A stretch of 64,000 nt of DNA from Lithospermum erythrorhizon (Eukaryota; Streptophyta; Magnoliopsida; Boraginales; Boraginaceae), in the NCBI GenBank assembly GCA_019722365.1, contig JADFUC010001283.1:434001-498000 (forward strand), written 5' to 3'. Within the stretch, counting starts at the first letter, position 1; every line of letters starts with the position of its first letter. This document shows, piece by piece, positions 25,901-38,000 of the stretch. The position numbers and the translations under genes were made by a program. A model generated the notes under the pieces. It saw only the letters and a program-made list of their open reading frames with translations. It was not told where the DNA came from and made no database searches.

Positions 25901-26624
25901 TGAGCAAAAGGATGAACCTTTTTGCTTCAAAATCATCATCCATCAAATGAAAAACTAAATTCTTTGATGCCATCATCATAATTTGAGATCAAATACCCAA
26001 ATTCACAAAATCCCATATAAAAAAGATAGTAACTATGAGCAAAAAACGAGCCTTTTTGGTTCAAAATATGAGCAGCTATGGGACAAACTAAATTCATACA
26101 CGCCGTCATCATATTTTCAGAAAAACAATTACCCAAATTCACCAAGCCCCATGTAAAAATATATGTAGTAGTAATTATGGCAAAGAATTAAGCTTTTTGC
26201 TTCAAAATTATCATCAGCTAAACGACAAACAAAATTCATTAATACCATCATCATAATTTCACAAGAAAAAAAACCCCAAATTCACAAAACCCCAAATAAT
26301 CCCGACCATCATCCCAAAAAGATTGTATTTTTCAAATTTTAAATTCAAATATCTTTATCTATGAATTACAATAATAATTCACTCAATATTCAATCAATCA
26401 TGACCATAATAATTCTGATTCCAATCAAACTCACATGTCTCAAATAAAGCTACAAACTATATTAATTTTGAAAATTGAAAAAGAAAGTGGACAATCATTT
26501 TGGGACAGTAATTAACCTTTGTAGATGAAGAACCAATAAGAGCATTAGCAAGAGCACCAAAAGGATTGGTAGAAGAGCTAGGTTCACAGTTGCCACCCCC
26601 CATTACCAGCTCCCTCCCAGCCAT
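16925..26624 (-). CDS. PEX5: Peroxisomal targeting signal 1 receptor PEX5
   Basis: PEX5 is the cycling receptor that binds C-terminal SKL-type signals in the cytosol and docks at the peroxisomal membrane. Fifteen exons: 26517-26624, 24747-24869, 24527-24677, 23858-24051, 22892-23137, 22461-22583, 21374-21538, 20792-20985, 19650-19896, 18983-19067, 18438-18547, 18046-18270, 17472-17537, 17079-17173, 16925-17003. They total 2211 nt (736 aa), close to Arabidopsis PEX5 (728 aa). Cys13 matches the conserved N-terminal Cys used for receptor export. Nine WxxxF/Y motifs start at about W238, 255, 268, 348, 362, 378, 395, 408 and 429. TPR repeats fill about 460-710, and the end is LQKEFPL. All phases agree. 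Intron 7 uses a GC donor. The MAGREL start is chosen over an in-frame Met five codons upstream because it matches the family. Confidence 0.97.
18615..18857. repeat. G-rich/C-rich fold-back in PEX5 intron 10
   Basis: The left half carries 'ataaaaggggaggggga'. The right half carries 'ccctt' and 'ccccta' runs followed by 'ttttatactcac', whose complement resembles the left end. The compositional asymmetry and opposing arms suggest a small inverted-repeat element; borders and target duplication are unclear. Confidence 0.4.
21372..21373 (-). other. GC 5' splice site of PEX5 intron 7
   Basis: Exon 7 ends GAG|GCAAGT, the classic strong context of GC-AG introns. The next exon opens after TTTTCAG at 20985 in phase 0, joining HEE to ITRG. 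The nearest downstream GT would put the frame out. Confidence 0.8.
25355..26310. repeat. About 135-bp minisatellite in PEX5 intron 1
   Basis: About seven degenerate units. The marker phrase 'ccaaattcacaaaa' occurs near 25448, 25731, 25864, 25997, 26133 and 26276, at steps of 133-143 bp except where a 171-bp MITE sits between the first two. Each unit also has 'tgagcaaaa', 'cttcaaaattat' and 'gccatcatcataattt'. It is non-coding; stops occur in all frames. Confidence 0.85.
25478..25648. mobile_element. Stowaway-like MITE inside the PEX5 intron minisatellite
   Basis: TA flanks both sides (25476-25477 and 25649-25650). The left terminus CTCCCTCCATCC and the complement of the right terminus CTCCCCCATCCC form the family-typical inverted ends. 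It is 171 bp with no coding capacity, and it splits one unit of the surrounding tandem array, so it is younger than the array. Confidence 0.85.
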
Positions 26625-26639
26625 TTTGCCAAAATTCAC

Positions 26640-28180
26640 TCAATATTCAATCAATATTATTGTAAAAAAAAAAATATTTATGAACTTCTTTACTTAATTA
26701 TATTTATATTTTTGGGGTTGTTTTGTATTTCATGTAATTATGGGGGTGAAAAATAAATTAGGAAGTAGCTGAGATGGAATTTAGGGGGGTGAAATTTGGA
26801 ATATAGAGAAATTGAGGGAGATGGATGATTGATGGTGTTCTATGATTATCTGTTGTTTATGGTGAACTTGAATCGAGGAGAAATGATTAAGGGGGAGGGG
26901 GTTGATTTTCTTGGAAGATGTGGCGGTTGGGTAAGAGAGGGTCCACATTGCTAGTGTTATTTCGAGGTTGATTGGTGTCGGGTATAGCGATTACGTAAGC
27001 ATGTGTCGAATCGGCTTGATTCATGTTTGTTTTGGGGAATCGAACGATTTCTTTTACCGAATCCGACTGAAAGTTCGTCGATTGGATATCGAGTTAGGTT
27101 TTTTGACCAGTGTCGAGCGTAGCGGGTTTACCGCAGTCGATTGCGTAATAAAACATCTAAAAAGCTAAAACCGGGTCGGATTTTAATTAGTATCGGTGTT
27201 GAGGCAAAAAAGCGGTGGCGTATTTCTGCCAGCCAATAAGAAATCTCCATTCTTTTATCTATCGGTCAACGAGCACTTGTAGAGAAGTTCACAAAGTGCT
27301 TGACTTTCAGGCGCTGACTCTTAACGACAACTGAGGCTGACGGGGTAGCTGCCCCGGAAAGGTTTCGATGCCTAAGTTAAAACAGCGGGGGCAAGATTGG
27401 CATCACGTGGCCTGAGGGAAATAAACCACTGACAACGATATGAATAATAAGCTGTCGGTAGCTGTGGATATCTTTGATACAATGATGTTACTCTAAAATC
27501 GGTGGTGACAACCGATAGCCTATGAATATAGTGTCTTCGGTGTTGAAATGTGTAGTACGATGGTGGATTTAAATATGTCGTCAGGCGGTATATAAATGTG
27601 TCACTTAGGTGGCTTGTAGTATTGGGTGGTGTAAGACAGAAGTGACTTTTAGAGAAAAGGAAGGAGTCTCTTTAGTTAAGTGGTGGAAATAATATTTATT
27701 AAATTTTAATATATAAATATATATTAAAAGCATTTCAGTGCTATTTACCAATCTGTCAAGCACTACTTGAGTGGGTATGAGTCATATAGGAATAGACTAG
27801 AGATAAAATGTTGTAGTTTTAGATGTGGGATGTCTTGTGACATAGCGAAACATCACAGATAGAGAAATTCGGTGGTTTTCGTTTATGGGATATTAAAGTT
27901 TAGGTAACGTCATGTCAGCCGAGCTTTTTAACAAGTAAAACTCCATGACCTTAGACGCTGTGTCACTTGTTTCGGATGTAACAAACATTATCCTTATTGA
28001 TATCCACAGGCTTCTGACAATCAAATGAAATCATTGAGCAAACTTTTTCTTGGGGACATATTGAATGTCACTCACTCACCATTATTAATGATCATGCAAT
28101 TATTAAACATGATAACACGCAGCTTGGGGCATGACTCTCTTCCTGACAAGGCACATATTATATCTTGGTAGTATTCACTT
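26640..28180. other. PEX5 upstream region and repeat-like spacer
   Basis: The first 200-300 bases should contain the PEX5 promoter and 5' leader; I see no decisive core element. From about 27200 the base composition rises in GC and looks like old transposon DNA, but no domain is readable. Confidence 0.4.
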
Positions 28181-28187
28181 TTTTCCG

Positions 28188-28246
28188 AATATGCATTCGG
28201 TATAAAGGCATTCGCCTTTATTGAACTGTCGTCTTTGGGAACATCA

Positions 28247-28289
<43 letters not shown>

Positions 28290-28660
28290 TGCTATATATA
28301 TATATATATATATACTCACTATATATATATATATATATCTTTGTCCTTTTGAACATTAGATTCGGTATATAGAAGGCATCCGCCTTTTGCGCCTTTTGTA
28401 GGACATACGTTCTTTGAACATTCGTTCGATATATAGAAGCGTCCGCCTTTTATTTGGACATAAATCCTTTGAACATTAGTTCAATATATAGAGGCATCCG
28501 CCTTTTGTTGGACATACGTCCTTTGAACATTCGTTCTGTATATAGAGGCATCCGCCTTTTGTTGGACATACGTCCTTTGAACATTCGTTCTGTATATAGA
28601 GGCATCCGCCTTTTGTTGGACATACGTCCTTTGAACATTCGTTCTGTATATAGAGACATC
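28188..28660. repeat. 54-bp tandem repeat with embedded (TA)n runs
   Basis: From 28339 to 28655 about six units of 54 bp follow one another, each with 'gaacattcgttctgtatata', 'gaggcatccgcctttt' and 'ggacatacgtcctt'. The last three are nearly identical. One diverged unit lies at 28188-28255 on the other side of (TA)n runs at 28251-28287, 28293-28314 and 28320-28338, which sit where the unit has 'gtatatag'. Because 54 is a multiple of three, several overlapping frames stay open; none is a credible protein. Confidence 0.88.
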
Positions 28661-29690
28661 ATGGCTTTTATTTGGACGTATATTACTTTGATATCTCAAT
28701 AGAGCCATACGGCCCTTGAGATGTATAATCCCTATAGTGCTCAAATACTTTTGAGTCTTTCTGGAACACTCTCGTCCACTAAATAGAACAATGTCTATTA
28801 GAGTGTTGTATCCATTTAGTCTCAGTCGGGTGGTTTATTCCTTAGCTTCTACCGATCGAGATATGACAAATGAATAGATATTTTATTGTCAAACGAAGTA
28901 TTTGGTCTTAGTGAAGAAATACTACTCTTGATATCCACCAATTTTAGTGAAATTTAAGCTTAATTTGCCAAAAAATAATGTTTTGGGGGTGAAATCTAAT
29001 AATTTTTCATGAATTTCTTAGCATGGCTTAATTTAAAGTCAATTTTAAAAAACTGACTTGAACGTGTATGGCTGAAGTAGGAGGCTTAAAAATATTTATT
29101 TCAATTCTAAACCAATTTCCACAACATAATCACTTTCCCAGTCCGTTTAACTATTTTAAGCTATTTAAACCTCTTTCTTCTTCCTTTCCTCTCATATTTC
29201 GATTTTCTCACTTTTGATACCTGAGAAAACTCATAAAATCTCTGTAAAATAATAATCATCATCTTAGTTCATCAATCTTTAAATGATACTTAAATCTTGT
29301 TTGCTGGACGTCAAGGTAAGCCATTCAATTTTAATTTTTCAGCGGTGTTTTCGAATTTTTCAGATGAAAATTATATTTTTGAGTTTAAAGAATTTATGAA
29401 ATTTTTCAAATTTTAGAAAATATTTTTTATCGACTCACGTTGAATAATCCATTTTGTTGATTTTAAATACAAAATATGGTCAATTTTTTATACACAATTT
29501 TTTTCGATTTTTTTGAAAATTATTTTTGACAGATTTATGTAATTTCATATTTTTTCGGGCGTATTTTTTACATCAAATTTGCCAAATTGCCTCATTTTTC
29601 TTTGGATTTTTACACGAAACGATCGATTTTTCTCTAATTCTTTCTTGATTTGGTTTTTTTTTTACCTTTTGTTTTCCTTGTTGAATCTAG
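28661..29690. other. Non-coding sequence between repeat and gag-like relic
   Basis: T-rich, with poly-T/poly-A tracts around 29330-29680 and no supported gene. 'aatctaggtatggaaaaag' near 29685 abuts the start of higher-GC element-like DNA. Confidence 0.4.
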
Positions 29691-29699
29691 GTATGGAAA

Positions 29700-31340
29700 A
29701 AGAGTGAAATTTGGCGATATTGAAACCAGTTCGTCATCGGGACATCTGACGGAGGATGCAAAAGTCATGGGACAAATGGGGTGGTGCCGCGTCCATGGAT
29801 GCACCCTGGCGTAGGTCTCAGGACTCTATTTCCACGGTCGGGTCTTCCCGCAGACGAAATCGGGGATTTATTGCGAACCGAGGGGACGATGGAGATTCTG
29901 GTCTATGTTGGCCCAGGTCTGAGAAGTCGGGTGATATAGTTGATCTTTGAGCAGAACTCCATGCCTGGCCTCTGGTACATCTTTGTTGGCAAATGAATAT
30001 ACTCAGATTATCGAGTGTGATCGGCTCGTTAAAAGACAAGCTGACCTGACATTGCTTGTAAGGATACTTGATGGAGCTATCATAGTGTTGAGATCTTGAA
30101 TAGTACGACAATGCCCGTACCTATAAAGTGTTTTGAAATGCTTGGCATTACTAGAAGCATCTCACAGGGATAAGCTAGTGAAACCGATGTCCATTCAAGA
30201 ACACAGAAACTTAGTAAGAATCCCAGAGCTAGGGAAGAAGAAACAAATAAACTTGAGAACTTTTGGGTAGTCTTCTTTGGTTCTTTTTGAGAATCGCTAC
30301 GGTGCATCCTCGTCAGGAAATTGTCGACTTAACAGTGAATACGAGCTAACTCATTCTTGACTGATTGCTCTCCCGGATAGTTGACAGCGTGCGTGATATC
30401 CTAAGTGGTTCACGGCCACGTACTTTGGCGAGACATAAAGCGCTTCCGTCAACTGCGAGATGGTGTGAGATTCTGACGGCAAACTTATATAAGACTTGGT
30501 GGCCCCAGGTCCATATTGAATTTCCTAAAGAAGATGAGTGGCACAGTACGTGAAGGTAGGCCAGCTTCTTTAATTGACGGTTACAAATGATGCTTGAAAT
30601 GGATTTGATATGAGTGGAGTCTCTTACTCATTTATTGAAAGAGGTCAGCTGTGATGTTTAACTTCTTTCCCTGGTGGCCAAGCGTGCGAAAAATAGTTCG
30701 ATTCGGAAATCCACTACAAGCGTGGCGGGCAAGAGCGTGGACTGTAAACTACGTCGCCATCATATCGGCGTTTGACTTCTCCCGACACACGGCTCCAGCG
30801 TGTGCGGAATCTTGGAGCAACTTCGATTGGAAGAAGCTGACGAGGTCTAGTGCTATTCGTACGATCTACTTAAGAATTATTTCGAGCCCTTATTTCCAGT
30901 CTTGTTCCACCAGTGTCTTCCGCCAAATAACTATCCGTCTGTATTTTGCTCCCTTTTCTAACCCATGTTATTTTAGGGTCTTAACTTTTCGAGGTCTCGA
31001 TATCACTTACCCGGTATGCAAGGAGAAGACAAGCGTAAGATCGAGTTAAGTCTCTTAAAGAAAAATTCCCGATTGGCACAGAATAACGCTGCATTGAAAC
31101 GAGAGATCGGGCGTGCTAAGAAGGAAGCTGTTGATGAGTTCAAGACATCCGAAGAACATAAAGAGACGTTGCGTGCTTATATTTGAGAACGAAGAGTGTT
31201 AACTGTGGCAGTTCAAGTTGTCATGGTCGAGAATTGGTTTAAAGATGGAGTGAGGGCCGCTCTCCAGCGCGAGGATGGATCAGGAAAAAGCATCCAAATA
31301 AAACCTGCGCCGCTTTATCTTGGCCAAGGATGATAAGGAT
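29700..31340 (+). mobile_element. Decayed retrotransposon gag-like region
   Basis: Broken plus-strand frames are richer in GC than the surroundings. The clearest block is 31031-31333, Lys/Glu-rich and coiled-coil-like (LLKKNSRLAQNNAALKREIG) with one internal stop and a double stop at the end. This resembles the coiled part of plant LTR-element gag-like proteins. Other open pieces at 30365-30553 and 30651-31049 lack recognisable motifs. The superfamily is not certain. Confidence 0.5.
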
Positions 31341-31567
31341 GTTGACTTGGATCGTGATTAGACCCGATTTCTTCTTTATTGCTTTCGTATTACTCGGTCT
31401 TGTTTACTCAGTTAGGTACTTTGCTCGTACTTTGTTTTATATAGTAATTTTGAAGCACATATCTCGCTTTTTTTTATTACATCGCTTATTGTATTATCGT
31501 CTTTTTATGCCCACCTAGCACCGAGATTCAACTTGGAACCAAGGAAGTAAGGGAATTTCTAGAGTTG

Positions 31568-31755
31568 TACCCTGTTGGCTATTTTCAGACGGCTAGGCGT
31601 CCTAAGCCGTCGTAAGGTAGATATCAACTGGCCAGCTATGTTGGGATGGGTAACCCGTCCTAAGCCGTTTTAGACGTCATTGCCTTATTTTATAAGGTCT
31701 TTATACCCTGTTGGCTATCTTAAGACGGTTATACGCCTTAAGCCGTCGTAAGGTT
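31568..31755. repeat. Two-copy direct repeat, about 138-bp step
   Basis: 'taccctgttggctat' followed by an 'agacgg' phrase and 'taagccgtcgtaaggt' occurs at 31568 and again at about 31706. It sits between the gag-like relic and LTR-like DNA and is probably part of an old element. Confidence 0.7.
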
Positions 31756-32079
31756 GCGGTCACCTTATCCGCCATCCTTAGGCTACCATGGTGCCTTAGG
31801 ATATCTTCAGGTGATGCATCATTCATTTTGCATGCTTATGCATACAATAGCCATGCTTGATATGTTAATCCCTAGAAAACGTAGTAGGCGACATCGTAGG
31901 CGTCTCTTAGGTTGACGGTTGATGTAGATACTTCATGAATATCTTTGAGCGATACCAGTCTAGTAATCGATCTTATCACGTTACGCGCTGGGCGTAGCCC
32001 GCTGGCGATACTACGGCTCGGGCGGCGTGTCTATAATAGGTGGCGGAGGCGATCGTTTTAGTAGTTGAAGTTAAATCGT

Positions 32080-32950
32080 GTTTAGAAAACCCTAAATGTA
32101 TTTTATGTAATTATTTTTGTTTTAAAATTATTGGTAATTATTAATTTCGGTTTTAAATGTTAAATCATAAATTTTGTCATTAAGATGATTGAATATATAT
32201 CTTGAATGACATTAAATTTGATTTATATTTCCCTTTCATAATTATTTTCATTAATTGATAATTTTTTAAAAATATTTTTTCATGGTAAACTTTTAAATTT
32301 TGAATTTTTGGAGTTAATTACTTGTAAGAAATGTATTCCATGATTTAAGTGGTTGATAATTATTGTAATAATTATCATTAATTATGTGTGAATATATTCA
32401 AATTCAAAATTTACATTAATTGATAGTAATTAATTATAAAATAATGGGTAATTAATTAGTGATTATGAACACGTTAATCTCATTTTGTTTAATATATATG
32501 ACATTAAGTGCATTTATTTGTTTTAATGTTTTGCCCGTATATATATTGTTATGGAATGGAAAGGAGGTATTTAGATATGACGAGTTCGTTTTATTTATTT
32601 CTGATTACGTATGCTTGGGAAATGTTGTAAGCGACTTTGTTAATTAAGTATTTCCTTTATTCTTGTATTCATTTACCCACATGACTTCTGCGTCTTGTCT
32701 AAATTGGCTTAGAGTAGTAGTATGTCTTTAGCATGGTGGCATTGAAGATAAGCGTTTCCACAAAAACTGGCACTTGAAGAACTTGAGGGTTTGAGGAGGT
32801 AAGAGAATACAAGACTTACCGACTACAAGTTACGTAATACAGGACTTATGCTAGCATTTAGAACTTTGTTAGAGTGATGTAATAGGTCCTAGGGGTCCAT
32901 AACTATATCTCCTAAATATTATTAATTATTTATTTATTTTTTATGTTGTG
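32080..32950 (+). repeat. Duplicated segment X, copy 1 (LTR-like)
   Basis: It shares order and wording with 33690-34500: an 'aaaccctaa' start, then 'taattggtaatt'-type AT blocks, 'ggaatggaaaggaggtat' then 'agatatg', 'cttgtattca', 'aggacttatg' and an end near 'ttttatgttgtgcatg'. It is non-coding and interrupted on its right by an LTR start at 32953. Confidence 0.6.
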
Positions 32951-32952
32951 CA

Positions 32953-33600
32953 TGTTGGAAATCAATGAGAACAGTTCCATTTATTATGCCCAGATTCTTG
33001 ACAATTATGTATGATTCATTTACCGATTGGGTTAAATTAGTTATCATAACTTAGTATTCAACTTAGTAATTGTATATTACTAGTGTGGGTTCTCATGATG
33101 TTTAGGGGTTATGACGATTGCTGGAATCTTACTCATTAATCGTTATAATAATAGTAATTGGTCGATTATTATTATTATCTGTTTCCCCGTTATCCCCGAG
33201 CCTAGAAGGTCAGCTTTATCTGATGGCGTTGAAGGTTATATTTCATGTATGAAATTAAAGAGAGAACTATATAATTGAAATGTATTTTACCGATTCTGAG
33301 GATTCTACATTTTATGTAGAATATCGATTGAACAAATAGAATCCAATTAAATAGTTATTTAATTAAGTTAGAATAATTTAGTATTTATCGATAACTTGAA
33401 AGATTATTGATATTGACTCATTTATTTAATTAGCTTAGTAAATAGTTCAACTCGATAGTATTTATCGATAACTTGGAGTTTAACGTGTTCGAATTTCATA
33501 AATTTTGAAAAATTTAAAGCCTACAGCTTGATTTTACAAAAGCGAATTAAATTAAATCGAAGCCGAGTTAAATATGAAATTCATTATTACCATAAATCGG
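32953..33600 (+). mobile_element. LTR copy 1 of the copia family (right end diverged)
   Basis: It begins TGTTGGAAATCAATGA and stays similar to the LTR at 39514 for about 500 bases, including 'agtaattgtatattactagt' and the inverted repeat at 33145-33178. After about 33480 it diverges. It lies between the two copies of segment X. Confidence 0.75.
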
Positions 33601-33689
33601 CCGACCGACTTCCGGCGACCCTACGGTGGCGTCCGGTGTCGGATCGGGTGATTTGAGCCACACCATTATGACATTGTGCCACTAATTTG

Positions 33690-34500
33690 AAAACCCTAAT
33701 TCGAATTTATTCCTTATTTTGGTTTCTAAAATTATAGGACTAGTTATATTCGGTTTTATTGATTATTGTCATTTAATCAACTAATTAATTGTAATTAATT
33801 ATGTGATGACAATTAATTAATTTCCTTTATATTATATCTTTTTAATTAATTTAAAAGTGATATAACAATTATATTGCTGAATTTAAATACTTAATGTATT
33901 TTTAGAATATATTTGTGATGAGAATATTTTTCTATAATATGTATATGGTTGATAATTATTGATAATAATTATTGATTGACATGTGTATGATAATTGAGTT
34001 TATATTAATTAATTTTAATATGTGTAATTACATGGATTAATTAATTTGATAATTACAAACATGCATTTTCCAATGCCATTTAAAATATTTATTAAGTTCA
34101 TTTATGTGATTTAATAAAGTGCCTATATTTTGTAATGGTGATTGGAATGGAGGTATATAGATATGGCCCATTTATTTATTTTCGGTCTACGAACCGTAAT
34201 GTTGTAAATGACCTTAAGTCCTTCTTATGTATTTATTTTATTCTTGTTTTATCCTTGAAGCTTACTTAATTTGTCTAAGATGGGTTAGTATATAAATATT
34301 GTAGCAGTGAAGATATTGAAGATGTTCGGTGGTGGTACCAGGTGGACTCGGATGGATCCGGAAGTACAAGATACGAAAATTAGGACTTATGTTGGTATTT
34401 GATAAATACTTGTAATAGTTACGAGGGCATGTCGTATATCTCTTGAATGTGCATTACTTGTTTTATTTTTCATGTTGCATGTATTCTTGGCGATTATGTC
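33690..34500 (+). repeat. Duplicated segment X, copy 2
   Basis: This is the counterpart of 32080-32950. It is preceded by a GC-rich patch (33595-33650) and followed near 34620 by 'ggcgggtgttac', reminiscent of a Gypsy-type LTR end. No coding sequence. Confidence 0.55.
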
Positions 34501-35019
34501 TTAGTATCGTGAGTAAATGAAAACAAAAGTAATAATAATCTCACCAATTAAAATTTAAGCAAAGTATCGAAGCCAATTTTAAAGTTGTGCGATCAAGCTG
34601 CCGTCAATTAGGCGCACGTGATGGCGGGTGTTACGTGTTGCATTTGATATGACAATGGATCATGTTGAAGTGATGATTTCCATTAACGTTGTGGGCTTTG
34701 ATGATCAATCAAGTAACACTTTAGTTGGTATCTTTAACCGGTTTCGGAGATACAAATGTTGGGTAGCATCACATGAGAATCTTTAGTAATACAAAGTTAT
34801 GTAGTTTTACATAATTGGTTGACAACCTACTATTATAAGCTGGATTCAAAATGTAGTGTTGGTTTAAGATTTAAGTGTAATAGGTCTTGATACTAATATA
34901 TTCGTGAGATTTGAAGTATTAATTTACTTTATAATTTATTTGTAGTGTTTTTAGCATGATAGTTTCTTGAGTGCATTTATTTTATTTACTTATTCTTGTA
35001 GAATTAATATGGCTACAGT

Positions 35020-38000
35020 ATTTATTCTTGCTCTAAGAACTCAGCTTTCGGCAGAAAGTCTGGTGAATCTTTCGAATTTTGAGTGGTGCGAAACTTGAGA
35101 ATCATTCTCAGCTTGAGAGAGTAGAATACGTTCCTCCGTCGGGAAAGGGATCCCACAAAAAGCCTGAGTACGATCTTTGTGGATGTCCAATGTCTCGTGC
35201 TTGCGATATGGAACGCCCCGTTCCAAAATTCAATATGAAAAGGTAGGCGGCGCCCATGACATATACACGGCAACTTGAGGTATTCGAAAGGGAAGCTAGA
35301 AAGCGAGAGAATCTGACGCGATGCATTGCTCACCGTAGACCATTAATTTGAGAGCAGACGAGGCCCATGACCGTATCATTAAAATGATTGGCTTGGTCGA
35401 TCGACTCGCGCCACTGGGCACCCGATGTCTCCAAAAGTAGGCTGTGGATCTGCGTCCACGAGAGTCTCTTCGAGACAAATTCTCTCGGTTTGTCGTCAAG
35501 CTTGATATGCACAGTTTGAGTTATCTAATGGCGCATAAGATGATCCACAATCTTTGAGGCGAACTTTGGGTAAAGGCCCAAAACTTCTACTCCTTACATT
35601 TTGGTGGTCCCGAAACAGAAGAATAAGAGAAAAGAAGAAAGAAGTTTGCCGGCAAGACCAAGGGTTCGAGTAATCCCAAGGATTCTTTGGAAAGGGAGGA
35701 GCTAGGAAGGATGTGAAGTGTCATTATTGCGGAAACTGGGTGGCTGGAAGTGGAGCACAGAGTTCACGAGATGATAGGAAGAATGGTCTACATGACATTC
35801 GGCCTGCTGGTATGTATGTTATTGAAGTTTGTACAACTTCTAATTCTATAGATGGAGTCTTGGTACAGGGTTGTGGTTCGTATTTATTAAGTAATATGCG
35901 GGAACTCGAGTCAGTAAGAAGATTTCGAAGAGGGAAATGGATCTGCGTGTGGGAAATGGCGCGAAAGGTTTAATTAGGATCCATTAGTTTAAATTTGCTT
36001 ACGGGCCTTGTTTTGAGAACTTATCTCGGTTTACTATGTACTGCAATTTGTAGGAATATTATTTCTATTTACTGTTTGAATAATGATGGTTTAAATTTTA
36101 AATAAGGTCCGACAATTTAGGATACTTGGGAATGGGGTACTATTTGGTACACGCCTCCCCGCTTCAAAATAGTCTATCGTTTTAGACATGATTAATGGGT
36201 CATATAACATAAACTTAAAAGCGGAATAAGCCTAACGACTTAAACTAAACATACTGTGGCATTGCGGACAAAATTCGCGTGCGAGAACGAATCAAGAAAC
36301 TCCGCTCCGATTGGAATACTTGAAGGTTTTAGATTATGAATCATCACGATAGATGTAGTGCTTGCGCTTACGGGAAAAATGACCCAAAAATGCCTTTCTT
36401 TGGCTTAAATGAAAGGGCAAGAGTGATTTATTGGGGATCGTACACCAGCGATGTATGTGGGCCCGATGAGCAGCGTCTGCGAGGTTATAAGCTGCCATTC
36501 ACGTTTCTTATTGACTCACGGTGAACCACGGTTTTGTGTATCTGATGAGACACAAACACGAGTCCTTTGAGAAATTCAAGGAGTTCCAAAATGAAGTACA
36601 AAACCAATTGAACAAGACAATAAAGATTCTCCGGTCTGATAGAGGTGGAGAATATTTGAGTCACGAAGTTGATACTAAATGTAGAGAGTGAGGTATTGTT
36701 TCGCGGCTTCGCTCCGGCGAGGAAACCGCTCCACCAGCGTAATAGGCGTGTCCCAGAAATCGAACCACTGCGACATGGATTCGATCTATGATGAAACTAT
36801 CGATCTACGGTTAATTTGGGAATATGCTTCTAAGCGTGACGAACTTTTGTAAATAGATGTCAAGTCGGCGGATAAAACTCCCGTAGGCGTGGTTTGGGAA
36901 GATTCCCAGTTGGGTTTTCTAAAGATTTGGAAATTTGTGAAGCTTATGTTAGGGTGTAACAAAGATAAACTTGCGCCCAAATCACGATAAATCTCTATTC
37001 ATACAGGATATCCAAGGGAAACGATTGGTTACTACTTCTACGAAGCGAGGAGAATAAAATCTTAAATTGCGAGCAGGGAGTATTCCTTGAAAGGAATATA
37101 CGTCGAGAAAGGACTAGAAGTAATGGTGTTCATCTTGATGAAGCTCAGTGATGAAGTCGATATCGATGCGTCTAATCACCGGAGGCATCTAACCACAAGA
37201 ATTGGAACGCTTCTTTCGCTAGAGGCCAGTTGATCAGCGAGCGTGGAAGAACCGATATAGGAGATCAGCGGGGATCGCCCACGAACAGGCTTGGTATAGT
37301 GAAAACTTTCATCGTTGAAGTGAGCCAGCTGCACAAAGAAAGCGATGAATAACGAGATCTTGACAAAATGGCAAATAGCCATCTGATACGAGATGGATTC
37401 TATGTACCAAAAGCGAGGTTTGGTCATGTTGGATTTGCAAATGGGGCTCATACAGTGAATGTAAATGGGTATTTAAGAAGAAGCATGATAAACACGGAAG
37501 CGTTGATGTTTTTTCAAAGCTAGACTTGTAGCGAGTTTCAAGTAAGTTCACGGAGTGAACTGGCTTTCGCCGGTGGCTATGCTTAAATCCATCCGGATAA
37601 TCTTAGCCATTCTTTGCATTTCATGACTATGAAATATGGCAAATGAATGTAGACCGCTTTCTGAATGGAAATTTAGAGGAAGATGTGTACACATAGTACA
37701 ACCTCCGGGCTTTACATGTCCTAAAGGACCTAGAAGGTATGCAAGTTGCAAGTCCATTTTATATGGTCTTAAGCGGGCATCCACTTGATTGGAATCTACG
37801 TTTTGATGAATCAATCAAAGAGTTTGGTTTTCGTCGAAGCGAGAAAGAATGCTTATTGTATACAAGAAGGTAAGTAGGAGTTATAGCTGTCATTCATAGT
37901 CACATGCCGTTAACATACTTATCATTAGGCTGCTTTGATAGAGTTACTACGCTTCCAGTCAAGGATTGATTTGTGCAAATGTTTCTAAATATGAAGGACT

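Noticed and set aside
28000..28700. CRISPR-like array of regular repeats
   Set aside because: The units are directly adjacent without unique spacers, and this is plant nuclear DNA.
28450..28744. Three overlapping open frames on both strands encoding 18-residue repeats
   Set aside because: The 54-bp unit lacks stops in several frames, so frames stay open by arithmetic; there are no start context or gene features.
30651..31049. Plus-strand open frame of 132 codons
   Set aside because: No motif; it sits within decayed element DNA and does not connect in frame to the coiled-coil block that follows.
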